DNA of 64,000 nt from an uncultured Spirochaetaceae bacterium (GTDB taxonomy: Bacteria > Spirochaetota > Spirochaetia > Treponematales > Treponemataceae), in assembly GCA_902778325.1 (NCBI GenBank), contig CACYWZ010000004.1:62001-126000 (forward strand). Direction: 5' to 3'. Below are positions 34,093 to 42,866 of the stretch, piece after piece; the first letter of the stretch is position 1; the number at the start of each line of letters is the position of its first letter. The notes beneath the pieces were generated by a model, which was not told the origin of the DNA, searched no databases, and saw nothing but the letters and a program-made list of their open reading frames with translations. Position numbers and translations under genes: made by a program.

Positions 34093-34239
34093 AAGAAGAT
34101 GCTGAAACGAGTTCAGCATGACAAAATATGTCAAAAGCATTTCGCATTTCGAGTGAAATGGCAATATTTTCTTCAAAAGAAAAGCAATATCGACAAAACG
34201 GCTTTTTGTGCGCTAAAATTAGCGATGAAAGGAGGCTAT

Positions 34240-34581
34240 ATGCTGAAAAAAATCATTTTTGCTCTTGTGCTTTCTCTCTCGTCCAGAGCGTTTTGCACTG
34301 ATTTTGTGATTTGTATGGGCTCGTTCAGGAACTATGATTATGCTAAGGAAAGGCTTCATTTGCTTTCGCTTTCGGATATTCCCGTTTTTATCGCGGAGGT
34401 GAAAAAGGGAGACGATGTTCTTTTTTATCGTGTGCTTTACTCTGATTATTTTGAGAGCGCAAAAGATGCAAAAGCGATGCTTTTTGACCTTGAAAAGAGG
34501 GCGATTGTAAAAAAACTTGGCATAAAGGACTTGTGGATTTGCAAGAAAAGCGACCACGTTCAGACAATTTCTGATTTGTAA
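34240..34581 (+). CDS. Small secreted SPOR-like protein
   Basis: 113 residues from the ATG at 34240, which has a perfect AAAGGAGG upstream; the open frame upstream runs through the 21-bp array and is rejected. A signal peptide MLKKIIFALVLSLSSRAFC precedes about 90 residues that fit a SPOR domain: FVICMGSFRNYDYAKERL, then a central strand FYRVLYSDYFESAKDAKAM. SPOR domains bind denuded peptidoglycan at division sites. The assignment is by pattern alone. A hairpin with GGGAGC/GCTCCC follows ten bases after the stop. Confidence 0.7.
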   Translation: MLKKIIFALVLSLSSRAFCTDFVICMGSFRNYDYAKERLHLLSLSDIPVFIAEVKKGDDVLFYRVLYSDYFESAKDAKAMLFDLEKRAIVKKLGIKDLWICKKSDHVQTISDL

Positions 34582-34586
34582 AAACA

Positions 34587-34618
34587 AAAAAGGGAGCAAA
34601 GCGCTCCCTAATTTTATT
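34587..34618. terminator. Terminator between convergent genes
   Basis: AGGGAGC/GCTCCCT stem (34591-34610) with flanking A/T runs on both sides, serving the SPOR-like gene and tex. Confidence 0.75.
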
Positions 34619-34631
34619 GAAAAAGCAAAAA

Positions 34632-36971
34632 CTATCGCTTGAGCAATACGGCGAACGGATTGTACATCGTTCCGTCGTCGTTTCCTCTCGGACGGCTGCC
34701 TCTGTCGCTGCTTCGAGCCTTGTCGCCAGCGGCAGGCTTTGCGCCCTTTTTGACAACAACGACTTTCTTTGCGCCCGCTTTTGCGCCGTTCTCGCCTTTT
34801 GGCTTTGCGCCTGTCTTGAGCGAGAGCGAGATGCGCTTTCTGTCGCTGTCGAGGTCGATAATCGTGAACTCTTTGACGTCTCCGACTTTAATCACGTCCA
34901 TCGGGTTTGTGACATAGTTGTCAGAAAGCTCGCTGACGTGAATAAGAGCCGTTTCATGAAGACCGATGTCGACAAAAGCGCCAAAATCGACGACGTTCTT
35001 TATCTTTCCCGTGACTTTCATTCCGACTTTGAGGTCTTCGAACGACAAGACGCCTTTTTGCATAATCGGCGCTGGCATTCCGTCGCGCGGGTCGCGGTTC
35101 GGCTTTTGAAGCTCTTCGGCAATGTCAGAAATTGTCGTTTCTCCGACGCCGTATTTTTCGCAAAGCTCTTTTTTGAGAGCGGCGGAAAGAGTCTCGCCCT
35201 TTTTCACGAATGGCAGAATCTCGCGCGCGACAGCGTAGTTTTCTGGGTGAACCCAAGTGTTGTCGAGTGTTTCTTCGCTTTCTGGGATTTTCAAGAAGCC
35301 TGCGCACTGCTCAAATGTCTTTGGGCCAAGACCAGAAACTTTTTTGAGTTCTTCGCGGCTCTTAATCTTGCCGTTTGCATCGCGGTATGCAACGATTTTC
35401 TTTGCAAGGCTTGAAGAGATGCCCGAAACGTATTTCAAAAGGCTTGCGCTTGCAGTGTTCAAGTTCACTCCGACTTGGTTGACGACGCTTTCGACAACTT
35501 CATCGAGCGTTTCAGAAAGACGCTTCTGGTTTACGTCGTGCTGATAAAGACCGACGCCAATCGCCTTCGGGTCGATTTTCACCAGTTCGGCGAGCGGGTC
35601 TTGCAATCGCCTTCCCATCGAAATCGCGCCACGGATTGTGAGGTCAAGGTCAGGGAACTCCTCGCGGGCAATATCCGATGCTGAATAAACAGAAGCGCCC
35701 GACTCGTCAACGACAGTGTAGCGCACGTCAGGGAAGTTTTCGCTGATGACTTTTGAAACGATAGCCTGAACTTCCTGACTTCCCGTTCCGTTTCCGACAG
35801 CGACAACCTGAATCGCGTATTTTTCAATCGCCTCTTTGACTGCGTTGTATGAGCCTGTCGGGTCTGAAACTTGCTTGATGAGGAAGTAGCCGAGATATTT
35901 TCCTGTTTCATCAAGAGCGGCGCATTTCGTTCCCGTTCTGATTCCGGGGTCAACGCCAAGAACGCGGCTTCCCTTAATCGGTTTTGTCATCAGAAGGTTC
36001 TTGAGGTTCTCGCTGAAAATGCCAATTCCGTGAGTGTCGGCCTCGTCTGATTCATCGCTTTTGATTTCGCGAAGAACCGCTGGCGACAAAAGACGCACGA
36101 CACCGTCCTCAATTGCCTCAGAAAAATATTTGTTCTTTGCCGAATTGCGCTTTGAGACAGTTGAGACAGCGCCGTCAACATCAACGCTGATTTCAACATC
36201 GAGCGCACCCTCACGCTCTCCGCGGTTGATTGCAAGAATGTTGTGCGGCTTTATTTTTGAAAGACTTTCGGAAAAATCCCAATACATCTTGTAAGTTGAT
36301 TTTTTCTCCGCGCTTTCTGCGTCCTCGCCGTCCGGGACAATTCCTTTTGTTACGATTTTGCCCTCTGAAAGATATTCCTCGTGAACAGCCTCGCGGTTCT
36401 TTGTGTCCTGCGAAATGCGCTCTGCGATAATATCCATCGCGCCCTGAAGAGCGTCTTTTGCGCTCTCGACGGACAATTCCGGCTTTTCATTGACCTTCAC
36501 AAACTCGGCAGCCTTTGCCTCAAGCTCGCTGTCGCTCAAATCTGCCATCATATTTGCCAAAGGCTCAAGGCCCTTTTCAATAGCCATCATTCCGCGAGTC
36601 TTCTTCTTTTTCTTGAACGGAGCCCAAAGGTCTTCAAGTTCCGTGAGCGTCTTTGCGCTCATCACCGACTCATAAAGACTTTCGCTTAATTTGCCCTGAG
36701 CAAAAATGCCGCGCACAATTTCAAGGCGGCGCTCTTCAAGATTCTTGTACGTCTTGAAAAGATGGTCTGTGTCGCGCACCTGCACTTCATCAAGAGAGCC
36801 GTGCTTTTCCTTTCGGTAGCGGGCGATGAACGGGATTGTGCAGCCTTCTCCGACAAGAGAAATGACGGCGCTGACCTGATTAATGCGGATATTAAGTTCC
36901 TCCGCAATCTTCTTCATAATCTCGACCTCGTTAACCTGTAACGCGTCGATGTTTTCTTGAGTGAATTCCAT
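34632..36971 (-). CDS. tex: Tex-family RNA-binding transcription accessory protein
   Basis: 779 residues from the ATG at 36971, chosen because MEFTQENIDALQ is a natural Tex start and the extension above it runs into the repeat array. Domains in order: helical Tex N-domain (IPFIARYRKEKHG near residue 40), YqgF/RNase H-like domain (VLGVDPGIRTGTKCA near 330), helix-hairpin-helix pair (VGVNLNTASASLLKYVSGI near 500) and a C-terminal S1 domain (GKIKNVVDFGAFVDIG near 650). A charged basic tail rich in Lys, Ala and Gly follows. Tex associates with transcribing RNA polymerase and nucleic acids. No ribosome-binding site is visible. Confidence 0.95.
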   Translation of the reverse strand: MEFTQENIDALQVNEVEIMKKIAEELNIRINQVSAVISLVGEGCTIPFIARYRKEKHGSLDEVQVRDTDHLFKTYKNLEERRLEIVRGIFAQGKLSESLYESVMSAKTLTELEDLWAPFKKKKKTRGMMAIEKGLEPLANMMADLSDSELEAKAAEFVKVNEKPELSVESAKDALQGAMDIIAERISQDTKNREAVHEEYLSEGKIVTKGIVPDGEDAESAEKKSTYKMYWDFSESLSKIKPHNILAINRGEREGALDVEISVDVDGAVSTVSKRNSAKNKYFSEAIEDGVVRLLSPAVLREIKSDESDEADTHGIGIFSENLKNLLMTKPIKGSRVLGVDPGIRTGTKCAALDETGKYLGYFLIKQVSDPTGSYNAVKEAIEKYAIQVVAVGNGTGSQEVQAIVSKVISENFPDVRYTVVDESGASVYSASDIAREEFPDLDLTIRGAISMGRRLQDPLAELVKIDPKAIGVGLYQHDVNQKRLSETLDEVVESVVNQVGVNLNTASASLLKYVSGISSSLAKKIVAYRDANGKIKSREELKKVSGLGPKTFEQCAGFLKIPESEETLDNTWVHPENYAVAREILPFVKKGETLSAALKKELCEKYGVGETTISDIAEELQKPNRDPRDGMPAPIMQKGVLSFEDLKVGMKVTGKIKNVVDFGAFVDIGLHETALIHVSELSDNYVTNPMDVIKVGDVKEFTIIDLDSDRKRISLSLKTGAKPKGENGAKAGAKKVVVVKKGAKPAAGDKARSSDRGSRPRGNDDGTMYNPFAVLLKR

Positions 36972-37029
36972 AGCGATAATATTACGGAAAATCGCCTTTC
37001 TCGTCAATTTTCCCAAAATTCTTCTCTTC

Positions 37030-37375
37030 AAGTGCTTCAACGAGTCATCTCAAAATGTTTTGTGTCATTGAAGTGCTTCAACGAGCCGTTTCAAAATGTT
37101 TTCGTGTCATTGAAGTGCTTCAACGAGTCGTTTCAAAGTGTTTTCGTGTTTTGAAGTGCTTCAACGAGCCGTTTCAAAATGTTTTCGCGTTTTGAAGTGC
37201 TTCAACGAGCCGTTTCAAAATGTTTTCGTGTTTTGAAGCGCTTCAACGAGCCGTTTCAAAATGTTTTCGCGTTTTGAAGTGCTTCAACGAGTCATCTCAA
37301 AATGTTTTCGCGTTTTGCAGCGCTTCAACGAGTCGTTTCAAAATGTTTTTGTGTTTTGAAGTGCTTCAACGACAT
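37030..37375. repeat. 41-bp tandem array, nine units, between divergent genes
   Basis: AAGTGCTTCAACGAG or close variants start at 37030, 37071, 37113, 37154, 37195, 37236, 37277, 37318 and 37359: spacing 41, 42, then 41 throughout. Each unit continues with a conserved (T/C)CAAAATGTTTT and a short GTGTTTTG. The units differ at a few positions, mainly GTCATC/GCCGTT and CGTG/CGCG. It is the cleanest array in the window and fills most of the 522-bp tex-GH3 gap. Confidence 0.93.
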
Positions 37376-37493
37376 TCATAAAAAAATTGTTGTTGCAGTG
37401 TTGGTCGAAAAAAAACGACAAACAAAATAGAATCTTGATAGTTTTTGATAAAATACAACAGTAGAATAGCAAAAAAACAACAAAGGAGTTTAT

Positions 37494-40289
37494 ATGACGG
37501 ATTTTTACGAGAAGATTACGAAGGCTGCCTCAGAGGGCGCTGTTCTTTTGAAGAACGAGGGCGACACGCTTCCGCTTCAAAAGGGCGAGAATGTCGCTGT
37601 CTTTGGTCGCTGCCAGATTGATTATTACAAGAGCGGAACTGGCTCTGGCGGCTCTGTTCACGTTCCTTTCTCAATCAACTTGATTGACGGCTTCAAAAAG
37701 ATGAAAGATGCGGGTGAGGACGTGCCTTCAATCGACTCTGACCTTGTGAAAATATATCGCGACTGGATTGGCGAAAACCCGTTCGACAACGGAAACGGCG
37801 GCTGGGCGAGTGAGCCGTGGTTTCAAAAGGAAATGCCCTTGAGCGACGAGCTTGTTGAAAAGGCTGCGCAAAAGTCAAAGAAAGCGCTTTATGTCATCGG
37901 GCGAACGGCGGGCGAGGATCAGGACAACCACGCTGAGAAGGGAAGCTATTATCTTACTGATGAGGAGCGAGCGTGCCTTTTGAGCCTCACGGCGCATTTT
38001 GAAAAGGTTGTTGTTGTCCTGAACGTGCCGAACGTCATCGATTTGTCATGGATTTCTGACGCGGCGTTCCGCAATCACATCACCGCCATAATTTTCACAT
38101 GGCAAGGCGGAATGACTGGCGGGCTTGGTGCGGCAAGAGTGCTTTGTGGCGCTGTGAACCCGTCAGGACGCCTCACGGACACAATCGCCAAAACGCTCGA
38201 AGATTATCCTTCAACTCGGAACTTCGGAAGCGCGACGGACGAAATCTATGCTGAGGACATTTTCGTCGGCTACCGCTATTTTTCGACATTCGACAAAGAA
38301 AGCGTGCTTTTTCCGTTCGGCTTTGGTCTTTCGTACACGACTTTTGAGACGAGCGCGACGCTTTGCAAGAAAGACGGCGTTTTTTGTGTGAAGGCTGTCG
38401 TGAAAAACACAGGAAAGAAGCGCGGTCGCGAGGTCGTTCAAGTTTACGCAGAGTGTCCTCAGGGGGCGCTTGGAAAGGCGAGCCGTGTTCTTTGCGCTTT
38501 CGGAAAGACAGGTGAGATTGAGGCGGGAGCGAGCGAGACAATCGAGATGAAGTTCGGCGATTACGAGCTTTCTTCGTTCGACGACAGCGGAAAGACGGGC
38601 TTTGCTCACTCTTATGTTCTTGAAGAGGGCGAATATCATTTCTTTGCGGGCAAAAATGTTTTTGACGCAAAAGAGATTTTCCTTGACGGCGGGAAAACGT
38701 ATCGCGAGGAAAAGACGCGTGTCATCGAAAAACTCTCGGAAAATCTTGCGCCTTTCACGCCTTTCGAGCGTTTTGCTGTCGGCGAGAAGAAGGGCGGTGT
38801 CTATGCGCTTTCAAAAGAGGCCGTCCCGCTCTCAAAAATCTCTGTCGCCGAGAAGATGAGGGCGCTTGGGCCGACTTCGCTTGATTTCACGGGCGACAAG
38901 GGCATAAAGTTCGCTGATGTTTGCCGCGACAAGAGCAAAATCGACGCTTTCATCTCGCAGTTCACAGACGAAGAGCTTTGCTCTCTTGTTCGCGGAGAAG
39001 GAATGATGAGCCGCAAAGTCGCGACAGGAATTGCGAGCGCTCTCGGCGGACTTTCAGAGCGTCTGCACGACCATTTCGGAATCCCTGCGGTCGGCTGTTC
39101 CGACGGGCCTTCAGGATTGAGACGCGACAACGGTCTTGAGGCGTCTCTTGTTCCGATTGGCACTTTGCTCGCCTGCTCGTGGGACATTGCGCTCGTCGAG
39201 GACGTTTATGAGGGGCTGGGCGCGGAAATGGCAGAGAGCAAAATCGATGTGCTTCTTGGACCTGGCTGCAATATCCACCGAAATCCGCTCAACGGACGAA
39301 ACTTCGAGTATTTCAGCGAAGACCCGCTCCTTTCTGGAAAGATGGCGGCTGCAATCGTTCGCGGACTTCACAAAAATGGCGCGCAAGGCACGATAAAGCA
39401 CTTTGCGCTCAACAATCAGGAAACACATCGCCGTGATGAGAACTCCGTCGCCTCCGCGCGTGCAATCCGCGAGATTTATCTCAAGCCGTTTGAAATCGCC
39501 GTGAAAGAAGGTGGCGCAAAGTCGATTATGACGAGTTACAACGGCGTGAACTCGCACTGGACTGCGTCAAACTTTGAGCTTTGCACGGGAATCTTGCGCT
39601 CTGAGTGGGGATTTTCGGGAATGGTGATGACAGACTGGTGGGCTGGAATGAACGACAACGAAAAAGGAGGAGTGCCTTCTGTTCGAAAATTGTCGTTTAT
39701 GGTCAAGGCGCGAAACGATATTTACATGGTCGTTCCGAACGACAGCGCCGAAAAAGGCGGCTTTGGCGATGACCTTGAGAAAACGCTCGCTTCAGGCGAG
39801 CTCAAAAAAGGATATTTGCAGCAGGCGGTGAAGGACATCGTTCTTTTTGTCACGGACACGCTTGCCGCAAAGAACCCGCTTCGCCCGCTCAAGAACGAAA
39901 TCGTTCTGGAGAGCAAACTCGACAAAGTGCCTGAGGGCGCTGTCCTTCACGCTGTCGGCGAGAAAATCGCGGTGGACGGAAAAACGATGTACTTCAATGT
40001 TGAGAAGTCCGGAGATTACAACGTTTCGGGCTTTATCTGCAAAGACGGCGGCGAGACGCTCTCGCAGTCAATCACGAACGTGCTTATCAACGCTCAGAAT
40101 TGTGGCTCGTTCGAGTGCCGCAGCACCGACGGAAAGACGATTCAGGCGAGCGCTGTGCAGCTCAAGCTCGAAAAAGGCGTTTACGCTCTCGACCTTGAGC
40201 ACACGAAGCCCGGCATCACGGTGAGCGAGATGATTATCTTGAGCGAGGGCGAATCTCCGTCCCCTGTCACCGCAGGCTTTTTGTCATAA
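37494..40289 (+). CDS. GH3 beta-glucosidase with reversed domain order
   Basis: 931 residues. The order is opposite to most family 3 enzymes. The C-type alpha/beta domain comes first (SEGAVLLKNEGDTLPL near residue 13, VIGRTAGEDQDNH near 135), then a fibronectin-III-like domain (near 265-355). The TIM-barrel domain with the catalytic Asp follows from about 465 (GIPAVGCSDGPSG near 530, GPGCNIHRNPLNGRNFEYFSED near 588, and the nucleophile in GMVMTDWWAG near 713). A last 100-residue beta-rich segment may bind sugar. This arrangement is known from rumen bacteria (Ruminococcus, Butyrivibrio). No signal peptide, so cytoplasmic hydrolysis of cellobiose or aryl-glucosides is inferred. CAAAGGAG precedes the ATG. 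Confidence 0.93.
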   Translation: MTDFYEKITKAASEGAVLLKNEGDTLPLQKGENVAVFGRCQIDYYKSGTGSGGSVHVPFSINLIDGFKKMKDAGEDVPSIDSDLVKIYRDWIGENPFDNGNGGWASEPWFQKEMPLSDELVEKAAQKSKKALYVIGRTAGEDQDNHAEKGSYYLTDEERACLLSLTAHFEKVVVVLNVPNVIDLSWISDAAFRNHITAIIFTWQGGMTGGLGAARVLCGAVNPSGRLTDTIAKTLEDYPSTRNFGSATDEIYAEDIFVGYRYFSTFDKESVLFPFGFGLSYTTFETSATLCKKDGVFCVKAVVKNTGKKRGREVVQVYAECPQGALGKASRVLCAFGKTGEIEAGASETIEMKFGDYELSSFDDSGKTGFAHSYVLEEGEYHFFAGKNVFDAKEIFLDGGKTYREEKTRVIEKLSENLAPFTPFERFAVGEKKGGVYALSKEAVPLSKISVAEKMRALGPTSLDFTGDKGIKFADVCRDKSKIDAFISQFTDEELCSLVRGEGMMSRKVATGIASALGGLSERLHDHFGIPAVGCSDGPSGLRRDNGLEASLVPIGTLLACSWDIALVEDVYEGLGAEMAESKIDVLLGPGCNIHRNPLNGRNFEYFSEDPLLSGKMAAAIVRGLHKNGAQGTIKHFALNNQETHRRDENSVASARAIREIYLKPFEIAVKEGGAKSIMTSYNGVNSHWTASNFELCTGILRSEWGFSGMVMTDWWAGMNDNEKGGVPSVRKLSFMVKARNDIYMVVPNDSAEKGGFGDDLEKTLASGELKKGYLQQAVKDIVLFVTDTLAAKNPLRPLKNEIVLESKLDKVPEGAVLHAVGEKIAVDGKTMYFNVEKSGDYNVSGFICKDGGETLSQSITNVLINAQNCGSFECRSTDGKTIQASAVQLKLEKGVYALDLEHTKPGITVSEMIILSEGESPSPVTAGFLS

Positions 40290-40311
40290 TCATTTTTCTT
40301 GATTTATTAAG

Positions 40312-40383
40312 GTGCTGCCTGAAAGTATTGTCATGCTGAACTAAGTTTTCAGCATCTGTGCTGTTATTGGGCAGCACTTTTTT
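40312..40383 (+). terminator. Nested terminator after the GH3 gene
   Basis: Outer stem GTGCTGCC/GGCAGCAC with a T run of six; an inner hairpin ATGCTGAA/TTCAGCAT lies inside the loop. The dispersed element of 40378 starts in its T run. Confidence 0.8.
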
Positions 40384-40610
40384 GTCGCAACGTGAAAAAA
40401 TCATTTTGCTGACATAAATTTTAGTGTCGTTTTATCGCTGTAACAATTGTGTTGAAAATAACAAATGTTCGTTTTAAGACTACGAGCCAGCGACGCTTTA
40501 AACAAATGTTTAAAGGATAAAATTCATGCCAGCGACGCTTCTAACAAATGTTAGAAAGGCAAAATTCTCATCAGCGAGGCTTTAAACAAATGTTTACGAC
40601 TCGAAAATAC
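40378..40610 (+). repeat. Dispersed intergenic element, copy 1, with 41-42-bp array
   Basis: ACAAATGTT words start at 40461, 40502, 40544 and 40586 (41, 42, 42 bp), most of them centred in TTTAAACAAATGTTTAAA-like palindromes and preceded by GCCAGCGACGC. Bases 40434-40481 are identical, in inverted orientation, to 51866-51913 (48 of 48). More distant similarity extends to TTTTTTGTCGCAAC at the left edge of both copies. Confidence 0.9.
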
Positions 40611-40718
40611 TATGCGTAGAAGTGTTTTTGTGCAATCAGTCGTCAAAAGCCAATCACTCGCCGATAGAATTTGTGGATAAAAATCCCGTTTAGACTTTTA
40701 TAGAAAAAGTATTTTCGT

Positions 40719-40724
40719 TATACT
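40719..40724 (+). promoter_or_regulatory. -10 box TATACT eight bases before the VanZ ATG
   Basis: TATACT with no convincing -35; no Shine-Dalgarno sequence before the ATG at 40733. Candidate leaderless start. Confidence 0.4.
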
Positions 40725-40732
40725 GCAAAGAT

Positions 40733-41146
40733 ATGAAGCGCGTTTCAAAGTTTTTGGCAATATTGTTTAGGCTTCCTGCACTTTTTACGATGTGCGTCAG
40801 CTGGTATTTGTCGTCGCAGGAAAGAGTGCCGATGCCCGATTTTGAAAACTCAGACAAGGCGGTGCATTTTATTTGCTTCGGGGCATTAAGCTGCACTTGG
40901 TCTTTGTGGTTTTCGCTCGAAAGCTGGAAAAATAAGGCTTTCAGAAACGCTTCGCTTTGCGTTTTGTTCACGTCGGTTTATGGCGCAATCGATGAAGTTC
41001 ACCAGTCTTTCACGCCCGGTCGCTGTGCAGGGGCTGATGATTGGCTTGCCGACACGCTTGGCGCAATCTTGGGAGCGGCGGCGTGTGTGGTTTTGACACG
41101 ATTTTTGACTAAGAATATAAAGGAGCAACAAAATGATGAAAAATGA
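40733..41146 (+). CDS. VanZ-like membrane protein
   Basis: 137 residues with four hydrophobic segments (about 8-26, 45-62, 73-88 and 105-125) and the family pattern SDKAVHFICFGALS, then YGAIDEVHQSFTPGRCAGADDWLADTLGAILGA. VanZ-like proteins are small inner-membrane proteins; VanZ itself gives low-level teicoplanin resistance, but in most bacteria the function is unknown. It overlaps the next gene by 14 bases, which couples the two. Confidence 0.88.
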   Translation: MKRVSKFLAILFRLPALFTMCVSWYLSSQERVPMPDFENSDKAVHFICFGALSCTWSLWFSLESWKNKAFRNASLCVLFTSVYGAIDEVHQSFTPGRCAGADDWLADTLGAILGAAACVVLTRFLTKNIKEQQNDEK

Positions 41147-41642
41147 GCTTGAGGGCAGCGAAGAGATTTTGAATCTTTTGCGCGACAATGCCCGCCTTAG
41201 CGTTGAAGACATTGCTGCAATGACAAGAAAGAGCGAAGAGCAGGTCAAGGCGATTATCCGCTCTCTTGAAGACAACGGCACGATTTTGAAATATGCCGCA
41301 ATTATCAATCCCGAAAAAGACGGCTGCGCCAAAAACAAGGTGAGAGCCGAAATCGAAATACAGGTGACTCCAGAGCGCGAGCACGGTTTTGACGCACTTG
41401 CAGACCGCATTTACCGCTTTCCGCAGGTGAAAAGCGTGTATCTTATGAGCGGCGGCTATGACCTCAAGGTCATCATCGAGGGCGACACTTTGCAGGACGT
41501 GGCGTTTTTCGTGGCGCGAAAGCTCTCGACTTTGCAGGGAGTGCGCTCAACAAAGACGCATTTTTTCTTGAAGACATACAAAGAGAACGACGTGCTTTAT
41601 GTGGAAGAGAAGACCGATAGCCGCGAAGGAGTGACAGCATAA
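41133..41642 (+). CDS. Lrp/AsnC-family transcriptional regulator
   Basis: 169 residues. An N-terminal winged helix-turn-helix (ILNLLRDNARLSVEDIAAMT, then VKAIIRSLEDNGTILKYAAIINPEK) is followed by the RAM/AsnC ligand-binding domain (FPQVKSVYLMSGGYDLKVIIEG near residue 95). Such regulators respond to amino acids. AAGGAG is seven bases before the ATG. It overlaps VanZ by 14 bases and the aminotransferase by one base, so the aminotransferase is probably its regulated partner, a pairing common in Firmicutes. Confidence 0.92.
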   Translation: MMKNELEGSEEILNLLRDNARLSVEDIAAMTRKSEEQVKAIIRSLEDNGTILKYAAIINPEKDGCAKNKVRAEIEIQVTPEREHGFDALADRIYRFPQVKSVYLMSGGYDLKVIIEGDTLQDVAFFVARKLSTLQGVRSTKTHFFLKTYKENDVLYVEEKTDSREGVTA

Positions 41643-42811
41643 TGAACACACGACAAGACCGATTCAGTTCAGCTCTTTTGGACACTCCGCCGTCTGGAAT
41701 CCGCAAATTTTTTGAAATGCTCATCGGACACGACGATGTGATTTCGCTTTCAGTTGGAGAGCCTGACTTTCCGACTCCGTGGCAGATGAGAGAAGAGGCG
41801 TTTTATCACCTTGAAAAAGGACACACGAGCTACACTTCAAACTGGGGATTGCTGTCGCTTCGCGAGGAAATCGCGAATTACATGGAACGCTACAATATGC
41901 ACTACAACCCGACAAACGAAATCCTCGTTACTGTTGGCGCGAGTGAGGGCGTTGACGCTGTTTTGCGCGCGATTTTGAACCCTGGAGATGAAATCATCGT
42001 CTGCCAGCCTTGCTATGTGAACTACACACCGCTTGCCGCTCTCACAGGCGCAAAAGTCGTGGAGTTGGACACGAGCGTGAACGGCTTTTATCCGACAGCC
42101 TTGCAAATCGAAAGCCTAATCACGCCAAAAACAAAGGCGCTTATGCTTTGCTCGCCGAACAACCCGACGGGAACGATGATTCCGCGCGACGAGCTTGAGA
42201 AGATTGCCAAAGTCTTGATAAAGCATCAGATTTGGTGCATTTCCGACGAGATTTACTGCGAGCTTGTCTATGACGACAACAAGCACGTTTCAATCGGCAG
42301 CTTTGAAGGAATGAAAGATTACGCGATTATCTTGAACGGTTTTTCAAAGTCCTTTGCCATGACAGGCTGGCGTATCGGCTACATCTGCGCTCCGAGCGAC
42401 TTGATGAGCCAAATCGTAAAGCTCCATCAATACAACACAATCTGCGCTCCGATTATGAGCCAGTATGCTGCGGTCGAAGGCTTGCAGAACGGCTGGAACG
42501 AAGTGGAGCGAATGAGAATCAGCTATCAGCAGAGACGAAACTATATGTACAAGGCGTTCGTTGATATGGGCTTGCCTGTTCCGAACCCGACTGGCGCGTT
42601 CTATATGTTCCCGGATATTACCTCGACGGGTATGACGAGCGAAGAGTTTGCGACAAAACTCTTCAAAGATTATTCGGTTGCGGTCGTTCCCGGAAGCGTG
42701 TTCGGCAAGGGCGGCGAAGGTCATATCCGCTGCTGTTATGCGACGGCAATCGATAAAATCAAAATCGCCCTTGAGAGAATTCGGGATATGGTGGAAAAAA
42801 ACAGGCAGTGA
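41642..42811 (+). CDS. PLP-dependent aminotransferase, class I
   Basis: 389 residues of the fold-type I aspartate aminotransferase superfamily (alanine/aspartate/aromatic group). ISLSVGEPDFPTP near residue 33, SPNNPTGTMI near 177, ISDEIYCELVYD near 203 and the PLP lysine in NGFSKSFAMTGWRIGY near 236 are all intact. Substrate cannot be settled from sequence; alanine, aspartate or aromatic amino acids are all possible. The start overlaps the stop of the Lrp gene (TAATG), so translation is coupled. It is the last gene of the vanZ-lrp-aminotransferase operon. Confidence 0.93.
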   Translation: MNTRQDRFSSALLDTPPSGIRKFFEMLIGHDDVISLSVGEPDFPTPWQMREEAFYHLEKGHTSYTSNWGLLSLREEIANYMERYNMHYNPTNEILVTVGASEGVDAVLRAILNPGDEIIVCQPCYVNYTPLAALTGAKVVELDTSVNGFYPTALQIESLITPKTKALMLCSPNNPTGTMIPRDELEKIAKVLIKHQIWCISDEIYCELVYDDNKHVSIGSFEGMKDYAIILNGFSKSFAMTGWRIGYICAPSDLMSQIVKLHQYNTICAPIMSQYAAVEGLQNGWNEVERMRISYQQRRNYMYKAFVDMGLPVPNPTGAFYMFPDITSTGMTSEEFATKLFKDYSVAVVPGSVFGKGGEGHIRCCYATAIDKIKIALERIRDMVEKNRQ

Positions 42812-42866
42812 TTATATAATTAAAGAATATCAATACTGTTAAGCAATAAAACGGAGATTCTATAAA

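Noticed and set aside
33577..34239. N-terminal extension of the SPOR-like gene through the 21-bp array
   Set aside because: The frame is open only because the 21-bp unit is a multiple of three; the AAAGGAGG site and signal peptide place the real start at 34240.
37030..37375. CRISPR array
   Set aside because: The whole 41-bp unit repeats with small changes; there are no unique spacers between constant repeats, and no cas genes are present. The same holds for the other arrays.
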